Source of the DNA: CAVRAZ01 sp963719135
GTDB taxonomy: Bacteria; Pseudomonadota; Gammaproteobacteria; DSM-19610
NCBI GenBank assembly: GCA_963719135.1
Contig: CAVRAZ010000002.1
Location: 186,001 to 250,000, forward strand
Length of the DNA stretch: 64,000 bases
Direction of reading: 5' to 3'
The position numbers were made by a program, and so were the translations under genes. Of this stretch, positions 53,657 to 62,042 are shown piece after piece. The notes beneath the pieces are model-generated. The model worked only from the letters and a program-made list of their open reading frames with translations. It had not been told where the DNA came from and ran no database searches. Each line of letters begins with the position of its first letter. The stretch's first letter is position 1.

Positions 53657-54517
53657 TCAATACAGCAACATGGCCAGTTTTCGCCGGTACTGCGCCACGC
53701 GTTCGTCGTCATCCAGCATTTCGAAAATACCCAGCAACCCCCGCTTGGCCGCGCCGTCGGCGAAGCCGGGTTTGGTGCGCATGATTTCCATCAGGTTATC
53801 CATGGACGCGACGAAATCGCCGGTCAGCGCCTCGCGCGCCGCCAGTTGAAAGCGCGACTCAGTATCGCCCCGGTCCGTCTGCAGGCGCGCTTGCAGCTTT
53901 TCGGTTGCGGGCGCGCTGCCGGCGAAGCGGGCGAAATCCAGCAACGTCGACAGCCCGGCGATCTCCGGTCTTTCCCGCACTTCGCGCGGCAAGGCGTCTA
54001 TGATTTCACGGGCAGTATCGAATTCGGAAAGCTGGATGCAAAGACGCGCGTATTCCACCGCCAGGCGATGGTTGCCCGGGTCCGCTTCGTAACCGCCGCG
54101 CAAGGCGGCCAGGGCCTCGTCCGGCTTGCCTTGTTCGACCCGTTCGGCGGCCAGGGTCAGCGTCTGGTCCGATCTACGTTCCAGCCAGGGTTCTATCATG
54201 GCGCGCAGGGCTGATTCGGTCTGGGCACCCAGGGCTTCGTCCACGATGTCGCCGTGGCGATAGAGGTGCAGCGTGGGCAGGCTGCGAATGCCCTGACGTG
54301 CGGCAAGCTGGTGCTCGATGTCGGTATTGACTTTCGCGACCAGAAAAGCCCCTGACAACTCGCCGGCGAGCTTGTGCAGCACCGGCATCTGCATCTTGCA
54401 GGGACCGCACCAGTCGGCCCAGTAATCGACCAGCACCGGCATGCGGCGCGAACCCTCCACGACGACGGCGCCGAACGTGGATTCATTGACATCGATGATA
54501 TTTTCCGGCTTGTTCAT
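53657..54517 (-). CDS. cnoX: Thioredoxin-TPR co-chaperone (CnoX/YbbN-like)
   Basis: A 286-residue protein with an N-terminal thioredoxin domain (about 5-110) carrying the active site YWADWCGPCKMQMP and SLPTLHLYRHG, followed by tetratricopeptide-like helices to the end (about 120-286: PDEALAALRGGYEADPGN, FDTAREIIDALPREV, GLLGIFEMLDDDERVAQYRR). E. coli CnoX (YbbN) has the same layout and hands oxidised clients to DnaK and GroEL; it has lost the first thioredoxin cysteine, whereas here CGPC is intact, so reductase activity is likely. ATG 54517 fits the family start. Confidence 0.92.
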   Translation of the reverse strand: MNKPENIIDVNESTFGAVVVEGSRRMPVLVDYWADWCGPCKMQMPVLHKLAGELSGAFLVAKVNTDIEHQLAARQGIRSLPTLHLYRHGDIVDEALGAQTESALRAMIEPWLERRSDQTLTLAAERVEQGKPDEALAALRGGYEADPGNHRLAVEYARLCIQLSEFDTAREIIDALPREVRERPEIAGLSTLLDFARFAGSAPATEKLQARLQTDRGDTESRFQLAAREALTGDFVASMDNLMEIMRTKPGFADGAAKRGLLGIFEMLDDDERVAQYRRKLAMLLY

Positions 54518-54599
54518 GGGGTCTTGGAATCTTGTGGGGCTGTCGCCTGAGTTAAACAAAGTGCGGTTGCGTCTTCAAGTCGATCGCGGGTGACTGGGG

Positions 54600-57500
54600 T
54601 CATTCGGGCGCGATTTCAACCGCGCGCCGCGGGTGAGTGAATACCAGGATGCTGCGCACCTTTCGGCCGGGCCACAGGCGCGCGACACCGTCGCGATACA
54701 GCGTCATCTGGCTGCGATAATGTTGACAGAGCGAATCCAGCGCCTGATCGTCATCGATGCGGTGCGACTTGAAATCCACGAGCCACAGCGTATCCGAGCC
54801 GATCAGCAGGCGATCGACGATGCCGAAGACGGTGTTCCCCTCGGGCGTGAGGTAGGCAACGGGCGTTTCCACGCAGACGCGAAGGTCCGCCGCCGGTCTG
54901 AACAGCCAGGCCAGATCGGGCGCTCGAATCACGGCCAGCGCTTCGTCACGGCAGGCGCGCAGCTCGGGCGAGTCGATCGTCCAGTCGAGTTCCATCGCCA
55001 CGCGGCCGGCCGCAGCGTCGATCTGCGCGGTTGCGGCGTCGGGCCGGCTGCCCAGCAGTTGCAGCAGACGGTGGATCGCGATGCCGCGCAGCCGGCCGCT
55101 CCCGGTGCCTTCGGCGGATTCGTCCTCACTGTGACTGGGCGCGATCTCGTACGCTTCGGGCGGCAGCACCACCCGTTGGCGCAGGCGCGGATCGACGGCC
55201 GGCGGCGCCTGCACCGGTGGCGCGGAAGCGGGTCCGTCCTCCGGGCGCCGGCCGTGCTCGCGGACGATCATAGTGTTGACCGCGTCCGCGTCGTGGCCCA
55301 GTGCGGTCGCGATGGTGCCATACCAGCCGCGCGACGCGCCCTTCGACGGCCGGCAGCCGGAGATCACCAGCATCTGTTTCGCGCGCGTCATCGCGACGTA
55401 GAGCAGGTTGGCCGATTCCCGCGCCTGTTCGCCGTCGCGCTCCGCCAGCCAGTCCCGGCTGCAGTCATCCAGCACCGCCTTCGGGCCCGCCAGCAGAAAC
55501 CGATCCGGTCGCGCCGCGTCCGCCGGCCAGCGCACCAACGCTTCCCAGGCGGCGGGCGGCTTCGGTTCGTGAGCGCTGTCGGCCAGAAACACCAGCGGCG
55601 CCTCCAGACCCTTGGCCGCGTGAATGGTCATGATGCGCACACGTTGCCCGGTCGCCGAATCGGGCGGCGCCTGATCCGGCGCATCGTCCGGCAGGCCGCG
55701 CAGGCGCGCAAGACGCGCGAGGAAGTGGGGCAGGCTGGGATAGCGTCCGGCGTCGACTTCCAGCGCCAGTTCTATGAATCGGGTGAGGTTCGCGCGCACG
55801 CGCGGCCGCAGTGCCGCGGGGAACGCGGCCTCGTAGCGCGCGACCAGGTTGGACTCGTGATAGATGCGGTCGAGCAGATCGTGGATTGGTATGTGACCCG
55901 CCAGATTCCGCCAGGCTTCGAGCAGGCGGCCGGCGCGCGCGAGCCGGTGGCCCGGCGGCAGCGTCGTTGCCGCGTCCAGCAGCCGGTCGTACCATGCCGC
56001 GCCGGCGCGTTGCGCAAGGTCGGCCAGATCGGCATCGGTCGCCGCGAACAGCGGACTGCGCAGCAACTGCGCGAGCGCAAGGTTGTCCTGCGGCGTCATC
56101 AACAGGTTCAGCAGTGCCTCAAGATCGCGCACCTCGATGCTCTCCAGCAGCGTGCCGCGATCCATGCTCAGATAGGGAATGTGACAGTCCCTCAGCGCCG
56201 TCTCGTAATCGGCCAGGTGCGTGCGCGTCCCCAGCAGGATGTAGATGTCGTCATAGGTGAGACGCTTTGCGTCGGGTGTTTCGCCGATCAGCGTGCCCGC
56301 GTCGACCAGCCGTCGAATGTGTTCGGCGATGGCGCGACCCTCCCGATAGTGGCACTGCGGTTCCGCCAGCGGGCGCGGCCGGTCCAGCGGATTGCGCAAC
56401 GCCGTCTGCGGTTCCGCTGCCGGTGGCGCCGGTTCCTCGAACAGCGGCCAGAATTCCACGCGTCCCCACAGACCCTTGAGTCGGGTGTCGTGCTGCTTGA
56501 AATCCGGCATGCAGTCGCCCAGCTCCGGGTGGGCGAATACAGTGTTGACGAAGTCGAGAATTGCCTGCGAGGAGCGCCAGGAGTGATCGAGCTGATAGCG
56601 CCGTGCGCGCAACTGCTCCTCCATGGTGCGGGTGGCGATTTCCAGCAGCGCGGGGTTGCCGCGCCGGAAACTGTAGATGGATTGCTTGGGGTCGCCGACC
56701 AGGAACAGACTGCGCCCGCCGGCTTCGGCGGCGGCGAGTTCGTCGAGCAGCGGTTTCAGCAGCCGCCACTGGGTCGGGTTGGTGTCCTGGAATTCGTCGA
56801 CCAGCAGGTGGTCGACGCGCTGATCCAGTTTGTACTGCACCCAGTGCCCGTGGTCGGCGTGATTGAGCAGCTCGCAGGCTTTCCATTCCAGGTCGGCAAA
56901 GTCGACCAGCCGGCGCTCGCGCTTGATGCGCTGAAAGTGGTCGAGCAGGCGTGTGCCTGCGCGGTACCAGGCCGCGGACAGCGCCAGCGTTGCGTGCCGC
57001 GCCACCTGATCGCTGTACGTCTCCAGCGCGGCGCACAGTTCGGCGTGCAGATCGAGGAAGCGATGCTGACCCTCGGGGCCCATCTTCTTCCGTTGGACCG
57101 CGCTTTCATTGCGCGTGCGGCGACTGCCAGCGTTCGTCATGAATACGGTCTGGATAAGCGCGACGGCGGCGGCGGACAGATCGCCGGAAGCCAGCACCGC
57201 TTCGATCGATGAACGGTGCGCGTCGTTGGTTTGGTTCGGATGCAACGCCAGCAGGCGGGCGAACTCGTCCAGCAGCACAGGACTCGCCCGTGTCCAAAAT
57301 ACGGATACCGGATCGCGGTTGTCATCGACCTCCAGCATCTGAGCCAGTCGCCGCGCGGCGTAGTCCGCCGGATCCTGCCGGTTCTCCACGTAGGCCCACC
57401 AGTCGCTGCGGTGGCTGAGAAAACTGAACAGGCTCTTGCGCGTCGAATCCAAGGAGCGGCAGGTGTCAAACAGAAACTCAACGTCGGTCCCCAGCGCCGC

Positions 57501-57998
57501 TTCGGGAAAATCACTCACTTCGGCGAACAGCGCGTCCCAGCTTTCCACGTACAGCACGCCGGTGCTTTCGGTCAGTTCGAAACCCGGCGGCAAACCCGCT
57601 TCCATGGGGAACCGGCGCAGCAGGTCCTGACAGAACCCGTGGAAAGTCGACGCGCGCAGGGGTTGCGGGCTGCGCAGCAGCGTTTCGTACAGCGTGCGGG
57701 CGCGACGGCGGATCTCCGGTCCCGGTGTTTCGTCCATTACCGCCAGCAACTCGTCCAGCGTCGCATCGTCCGCGGACACCAGTTCGCGCAGCCGCGCGTG
57801 CAGCCGTTCCTGCATCTCGCCCGCCGCCTTGCGCGTAAAGGTCACCGCGAGGATGCGGTCCGGCGCGACGCCCGCCAGCAGCAGCCGGATCAGGCGCGTG
57901 ACCAGCAGCCAGGTCTTGCCGCTGCCGGCCGATGCCTGCACGCTGGCGCTCGACCGGGGGTCCGCGGCCTCTATTGAGCGGTCACTCAAGGCCGTCAT
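54600..57998 (-). CDS. addA: UvrD-type helicase/PD-(D/E)XK nuclease (AddA-like subunit)
   Basis: Double-strand-break repair helicase-nuclease, 1132 residues. SF1 helicase motif I is ASAGSGKTWLLVTRL near residue 30, followed by ILAVTFTRKAAGEMQERLH, STFHGFCQDLLRRF, the Walker B LLVDEFQDTNPTQWRLL, VGDPKQSIYSFRRGNP, and IMTIHAAKGLEAPLVFL. The C-terminal RecB-type nuclease domain has GIVDRLLIG and LWLVDFKSH. The ATG at 57998 overlaps the end of the AddB-like gene by 17 bases. The pair replaces RecBCD in lineages that use AddAB; no recBCD gene is in the window. Confidence 0.93.
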   Translation of the reverse strand: MTALSDRSIEAADPRSSASVQASAGSGKTWLLVTRLIRLLLAGVAPDRILAVTFTRKAAGEMQERLHARLRELVSADDATLDELLAVMDETPGPEIRRRARTLYETLLRSPQPLRASTFHGFCQDLLRRFPMEAGLPPGFELTESTGVLYVESWDALFAEVSDFPEAALGTDVEFLFDTCRSLDSTRKSLFSFLSHRSDWWAYVENRQDPADYAARRLAQMLEVDDNRDPVSVFWTRASPVLLDEFARLLALHPNQTNDAHRSSIEAVLASGDLSAAAVALIQTVFMTNAGSRRTRNESAVQRKKMGPEGQHRFLDLHAELCAALETYSDQVARHATLALSAAWYRAGTRLLDHFQRIKRERRLVDFADLEWKACELLNHADHGHWVQYKLDQRVDHLLVDEFQDTNPTQWRLLKPLLDELAAAEAGGRSLFLVGDPKQSIYSFRRGNPALLEIATRTMEEQLRARRYQLDHSWRSSQAILDFVNTVFAHPELGDCMPDFKQHDTRLKGLWGRVEFWPLFEEPAPPAAEPQTALRNPLDRPRPLAEPQCHYREGRAIAEHIRRLVDAGTLIGETPDAKRLTYDDIYILLGTRTHLADYETALRDCHIPYLSMDRGTLLESIEVRDLEALLNLLMTPQDNLALAQLLRSPLFAATDADLADLAQRAGAAWYDRLLDAATTLPPGHRLARAGRLLEAWRNLAGHIPIHDLLDRIYHESNLVARYEAAFPAALRPRVRANLTRFIELALEVDAGRYPSLPHFLARLARLRGLPDDAPDQAPPDSATGQRVRIMTIHAAKGLEAPLVFLADSAHEPKPPAAWEALVRWPADAARPDRFLLAGPKAVLDDCSRDWLAERDGEQARESANLLYVAMTRAKQMLVISGCRPSKGASRGWYGTIATALGHDADAVNTMIVREHGRRPEDGPASAPPVQAPPAVDPRLRQRVVLPPEAYEIAPSHSEDESAEGTGSGRLRGIAIHRLLQLLGSRPDAATAQIDAAAGRVAMELDWTIDSPELRACRDEALAVIRAPDLAWLFRPAADLRVCVETPVAYLTPEGNTVFGIVDRLLIGSDTLWLVDFKSHRIDDDQALDSLCQHYRSQMTLYRDGVARLWPGRKVRSILVFTHPRRAVEIAPE

Positions 57999-60888
57999 GA
58001 TCCCATGCCTGCCGGCGACAGAGTCCGTCAAAATCGCAGTTCTTGCAGACCTTGTGGTCGCCCCAGGCCGGCAGCGGTCGATTTTGTTGGAGCGCGGCGT
58101 TCAGTTCCCTCAGGCGAGCCTCGTTGCCGGCGACCAGGCTTTTCAAAGTGTCCCCTTCCAGCCCGACGTTGCTGTCGACCTTGTCTTTTTCGACGCGCAC
58201 GTACAGTGTCTGTGTCACGCGTTCGTCTTTGAGCAGGGCATAGCTGGGCAACTGCACGGCTTCGCCGACCGCGACATCCGCCGGATTCGGCACGGCGCCG
58301 GTCTTGTAATCGAGTATCGCGAGTCCGTCGTCGCCCGCATCGATGCGGTCGGCGCGTCCGACCAGCGACGTACCGTCCGGCCAGATGCGTTCGAGCCGCT
58401 GTTCGGTGGCGTGGACGCGCCATCGACGTTCACGCGCGCACTGCCAGTCGAGGTAGGCGGGCACGGCGGCGAGCCAGCGCTTGAGCCAACTGCGCGCCTC
58501 GAAGTTCTCGTCGACGGCCGCGGCGAACACTTTGCGCGAAATCGCTTCGAGCAATTGCAGCGCTGCGGCGCGATTGCCGTCCGACAGCGGCTGTCCGAAC
58601 GGACCGGGCAGGGATGTCTCCCCGGAGTGGAAGGCACTCAGAATGCGGTGCACGTATTCGCCGTATTCGGCCTTTTCGAGCTTTTCGCGGATCTCGTCGC
58701 GCGCCTTCAGGCGCAGACCGTCGGCGGCAAAGAAGACATACGGGCAATCCATCAGCCGCTGGTAGCTGGCGGCCGACCAGTGCTTCGGCAGCAACGACGC
58801 AGGCAGGACCGGCGCCGGATGGGGTTTGATCGGTGCCGGCAGCGCATCGGTATCGACCACCGGTTCGGTGTCGGGGCACGAGACCAGGGTTTGCAGCGTC
58901 GTGTCGGTCAGCGGTTCGCCGCAGGCAAGCTGGTGAAACGTCTCGATCAGTTCGACCCAGGGCGAGGGCTGCACCGGCTCGCCGTTGTCGTGCCGCCGCC
59001 AGGTCAGCAACACGCGCGGCGCGCATTCGAGCGCGCGGCGGAAGTGATACAGGCCGCCCAGGAAACGGTCGTGCCAGGTCCTCAAGCCCAGTTCGGCGCG
59101 CACCGCATCGTTGAAAAACACCTGGCCGCCGCTGCCGCCGGGCAGTTGCACCGCGCCGCAGCCGGCGATGACGACACCAGCGAAAGATTGCAGCGCACTC
59201 TGCTTCAGCGTCGTGAGCTGAACCGGGCTGGCGCCGGTTTGCGGCTGGAACGTGAATCGCTCCAGCGTGCCGCCGAGCCAGCCGCGGAATTCCTGCCAGC
59301 TCAGCGCCAGGCGATGCTGGTGTCCGGCGTTCTCCAGTGACTGCAATTCCTGCAGGATGCGCCGGCCGGCCGGGTCGCGCTCGAAGGCCGCGAGCATGCC
59401 CAGTTCGTCGATGCTCGCGCGCAGCGCGGCCACGAACGCCGCCGCCGGATGCCCGCCGCGCAGCAGGGCGCGCAGCGGTTCGGCGGCGTGGTCCAGCCGG
59501 TTCAGCAGCGTGTCGATGTCGCGCCGCGTTTCGCTGCTCCAGGCCGACAAGCGCGCCGCGCGCAGCGCGGCGTGCTGGCGATAGCGGTGCAGTCCGCGCG
59601 CGATATTCTCGTGCAGGATGACGTCCTGCTCCAGGCGGCGGACGATGCGCAGGTGATGCTCGCGATCGTCGAACAGTTGCGTGAACGGCGATTTGAGCGC
59701 GTCGAGCAGGCTGCCCTGTGCGAAATCCTCTTCCACTGTTTCCAGCCAGCGTTCCAGCGCCGCCGCGGCGCTGGTGGTCGACAGCGCCCAGCCGCCGGCG
59801 TCCTCCAGTGACAGGCCGGCGCGTTCGAGCAACGCGCGAACGCGCCGCGCCAGCCGCCGGTCCTCGGTCAGGATGGCGATCGGATGGCGTCCTTCGAGCA
59901 GCCAGCGGCGCACCTGCAGAGTGACCGCGCGCGCTTCCTGCTCGGCGTTGTCGGCGGCCAGGGTGGCGATGGCGTCGGTCAGCGGATCGGCCGGCGGTGC
60001 GGCGGCGAAATGCGCGGCCCGCTCCGCAAGCGTGCCGGCTTCGGTGTCGAAGACCGCATCGAGAAAACCGGTGACGACTGTACGCTGCCCGACTGCGCCG
60101 GTCACCGCCTGGCCGAGCCGGTCGCTCAACGTGCGCAGCAGCGTTCCTGGTCCGTTGTCGCCGCCACCGGGCGCGCCGGACCAGAACAGACGCGCCCGCC
60201 CCGAATCGAGCAAGGCTCGCAGCCAGTCGATTTCAGCCGGCGCCAGGTCAGTCAAGCCGATCAGCCAGAGCTGGTCGTCCTCGCCGATCGATTCCACACT
60301 TTGCGCCAGCCGCAGTACGTGCGCCTGCGCCGGGTCGAGTTGGCCCTGGGCGTCCAGCTGCTCGTGCCAGGCCCGCCAGAGCCCGTGCACCATGCGCGCT
60401 TCGGCGCCGAAGGGTGCAGGCATCGCCGCGGCAATGCCGTAGGCGCGGGCGAGCCGCCGTTCGAAGGCCGGGAAATCGGCCGGCTCGGCCCTGGCCAGCG
60501 TCAGTTCGTCGAAGAGTCGAAGCAGTTCGCCGGACACCACCCAGGGATCGTCGGCGTTGAACAGGTGGCGCGCGTCGCGCACCGCCTCGACCATGACCAG
60601 TTCCTGCGCGGCCGGCGTCAGAATCGGCCGTGGTGCCGGAACCCGGGTCTGCAACCACTGATCGAGTGTCTGGATCGCGGGCCCGAGCAAAGCCCCGTGG
60701 CCGCGTCCGCCGGCCGCCGCGAGCAGGGCGCGACGCACGGCCGGTGCGCTCTGGAGGTCGGGGACGAGGATCGTGCAGTGGGTGAGGTCCGGAAGCGAGC
60801 CGGCGTGATGGTCGAGAATCGCAGCGGCGGCGGCCGCCGGCAGGTTTTCGGCATAGGTGACGCAGGTGACCGGCGCGGTTGCCGTCAA
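57982..60888 (-). CDS. addB: PD-(D/E)XK nuclease subunit (AddB-like)
   Basis: A 968-residue partner of the AddA-like protein. The N-terminal part is a degenerate helicase fold without a good Walker A; the C-terminal nuclease domain (about 700-968) has GRADRIDAGDDGLAILDYKT with the Asp and Lys of the PD-(D/E)XK site. A likely 4Fe-4S staple is formed by the cysteine in LMDCPYVFF and the C-terminal trio CKNCDFDGLC, as in AddB. The start is a TTG directly following the fdxA stop. It is therefore coupled to fdxA upstream and addA downstream. Confidence 0.9.
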   Translation of the reverse strand: MTATAPVTCVTYAENLPAAAAAAILDHHAGSLPDLTHCTILVPDLQSAPAVRRALLAAAGGRGHGALLGPAIQTLDQWLQTRVPAPRPILTPAAQELVMVEAVRDARHLFNADDPWVVSGELLRLFDELTLARAEPADFPAFERRLARAYGIAAAMPAPFGAEARMVHGLWRAWHEQLDAQGQLDPAQAHVLRLAQSVESIGEDDQLWLIGLTDLAPAEIDWLRALLDSGRARLFWSGAPGGGDNGPGTLLRTLSDRLGQAVTGAVGQRTVVTGFLDAVFDTEAGTLAERAAHFAAAPPADPLTDAIATLAADNAEQEARAVTLQVRRWLLEGRHPIAILTEDRRLARRVRALLERAGLSLEDAGGWALSTTSAAAALERWLETVEEDFAQGSLLDALKSPFTQLFDDREHHLRIVRRLEQDVILHENIARGLHRYRQHAALRAARLSAWSSETRRDIDTLLNRLDHAAEPLRALLRGGHPAAAFVAALRASIDELGMLAAFERDPAGRRILQELQSLENAGHQHRLALSWQEFRGWLGGTLERFTFQPQTGASPVQLTTLKQSALQSFAGVVIAGCGAVQLPGGSGGQVFFNDAVRAELGLRTWHDRFLGGLYHFRRALECAPRVLLTWRRHDNGEPVQPSPWVELIETFHQLACGEPLTDTTLQTLVSCPDTEPVVDTDALPAPIKPHPAPVLPASLLPKHWSAASYQRLMDCPYVFFAADGLRLKARDEIREKLEKAEYGEYVHRILSAFHSGETSLPGPFGQPLSDGNRAAALQLLEAISRKVFAAAVDENFEARSWLKRWLAAVPAYLDWQCARERRWRVHATEQRLERIWPDGTSLVGRADRIDAGDDGLAILDYKTGAVPNPADVAVGEAVQLPSYALLKDERVTQTLYVRVEKDKVDSNVGLEGDTLKSLVAGNEARLRELNAALQQNRPLPAWGDHKVCKNCDFDGLCRRQAWDHDGLE

Positions 60889-61212
60889 TCAGCGTTCCAG
60901 GTATTTCAGCTTAGCCGATTTGCCGTTCCACTTGTCGGCATCCTCGGGAGCGTCCTTCTTTTCCGTGATCACCGGCCACTGCTGGGCGAGTTCGGCGTTG
61001 AGCGCCAGAAACTCCTGTTGATTGGACGGCAGGTCGTCTTCGGGGAAGATGGCTTCGGCGGGGCATTCGGGTTCGCACAGCGTGCAGTCGATGCACTCCT
61101 CGGGATCGATGACCAGGAAGTTCGGGCCTTCGTGAAAACAGTCGACCGGACAGACTTCGACACAATCCATGTATTTGCACTTGATACAGTTGTCGCCGAC
61201 TACAAATGTCAT
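60889..61212 (-). CDS. fdxA: 7Fe ferredoxin FdxA
   Basis: A 107-residue seven-iron ferredoxin (one 3Fe-4S and one 4Fe-4S cluster). Cysteine pattern in CIKCKYMDCVEVCPVDCF, CIDCTLCEPECPAEAIF and the long C-terminal extension (NAELAQQWPVI...KLKYLER) are typical of FdxA. Electron carrier of low potential; partners unknown. ATG 61212. It immediately precedes addB, an unusual neighbour. In many gammaproteobacteria fdxA lies next to mutS, and mutS is indeed 0.8 kb away here, so the recombination genes and the small gene may have been inserted into or moved near that neighbourhood. Confidence 0.95.
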   Translation of the reverse strand: MTFVVGDNCIKCKYMDCVEVCPVDCFHEGPNFLVIDPEECIDCTLCEPECPAEAIFPEDDLPSNQQEFLALNAELAQQWPVITEKKDAPEDADKWNGKSAKLKYLER

Positions 61213-61487
61213 GGTGCACTCCCCGGTTGTCCGGCCCGCATTATAGGCAGAACGAACGACCGGGATAAATAGTCGCGTTGCGCGACGTACTGGGCGCGGG
61301 ACAGCGCGGCTGCGGCGGAGTGTCGGATTGCAGCGCATATTTGTTAATATTGAACTTTTGTGAAATGAATCGTTCAACAGACTCGGCACGTGCGCCATCG
61401 ATGGCCGTTGTCGCGGCTGGCGTTCCGCTGCGGACGCGCTGCGGCCCCCTCGGTGTCCGAGCGCGGCGGCCGCAACAGGAGACCGGA

Positions 61488-61778
61488 ATGCAGAACACGG
61501 GTGCCATGACACAGCTTCACGAAGAACTGGCGCATTACACGGCGCTGCCGTACAAGGATCTGGTCGCGCGCATCAGCGAACCCCCGCTGTCGATGCAGAT
61601 GATTTGCGGCGACGAGCGCTACTTTGCCGAGTTCAAAGTGCTATGGCACGACCGGCCGACGGGGGAGCTGTGCATATCCGGCTCGATTCACGACGGCGGC
61701 TGGCGCGCCCTGGTGCCGTTTATGGAGAGCCGCATCATCACCCCAACGGGCGAGGTCAGAGCCCCGCAGGGTGTGTAG
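61488..61778 (+). CDS. Small conserved-looking protein of unknown function
   Basis: A 96-residue soluble protein starting at ATG 61488 with ACAGGAGACCGG upstream (AGGAG, good spacing). It has segments LHEELAHYTALPYKDLVARI, then MICGDERYFAEFKVLWHDRP and GELCISGSIHDGGWRALVPF, with alternating strands suggestive of a compact beta-rich fold and an MESRIITPTGEV C-terminal strand. The even hydrophobic pattern and good translation signals argue for a real gene. I do not recognise the family. It is divergent from fdxA. TTGAAC...GTTCAA arms at 61350-61376 lie in the shared upstream region. Confidence 0.65.
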   Translation: MQNTGAMTQLHEELAHYTALPYKDLVARISEPPLSMQMICGDERYFAEFKVLWHDRPTGELCISGSIHDGGWRALVPFMESRIITPTGEVRAPQGV

Positions 61779-61843
61779 GGACCTACCGGTTCAACACACC
61801 TGGTCAGCCGCGAAGGACGCAGAGGAAATAGCTGTTCAACCGC

Positions 61844-61981
61844 TTAACCACAAATTACACAAAGGATTCTTCGTATTGACCGCACAGCAGCCCGGGGCGG
61901 CTGGATACAATCCTGGGATCGTTCGCGCGCTTGGTGGTCATGGCTTTGGACGGTGGTTTTCTTCGTGTCCTTTGTGGTTAA
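61844..61981. repeat. Inverted-repeat element, diverged relative of the 53.4 kb repeat
   Basis: Arms TTAACCACAAATTACACAAAG (61844-61864) and its complement-like CTTCGTGTCCTTTGTGGTTAA (61961-61981) pair over 21 bases with three mismatches. A CGCGAAGGACGCAGAGG unit precedes it. The interior is non-coding. It shares the ACCGCAAAGG/ACCACAAAGG style of the element at 53404-53634 and sits at a gene end (mutS stop). Confidence 0.55.
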
Positions 61982-62042
61982 TAGTGTTATCCCTTCGCGT
62001 CCTCGTCGTCATTCGCGGTTGCTTCGAATTTCGGCGGCTCGC

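Noticed and set aside
54633..57212. 859-codon open frame on the plus strand opposite addA
   Set aside because: Antisense shadow of a long high-GC gene; Arg/Gln/Ala-rich, no domain, while the opposite strand encodes a clear helicase.
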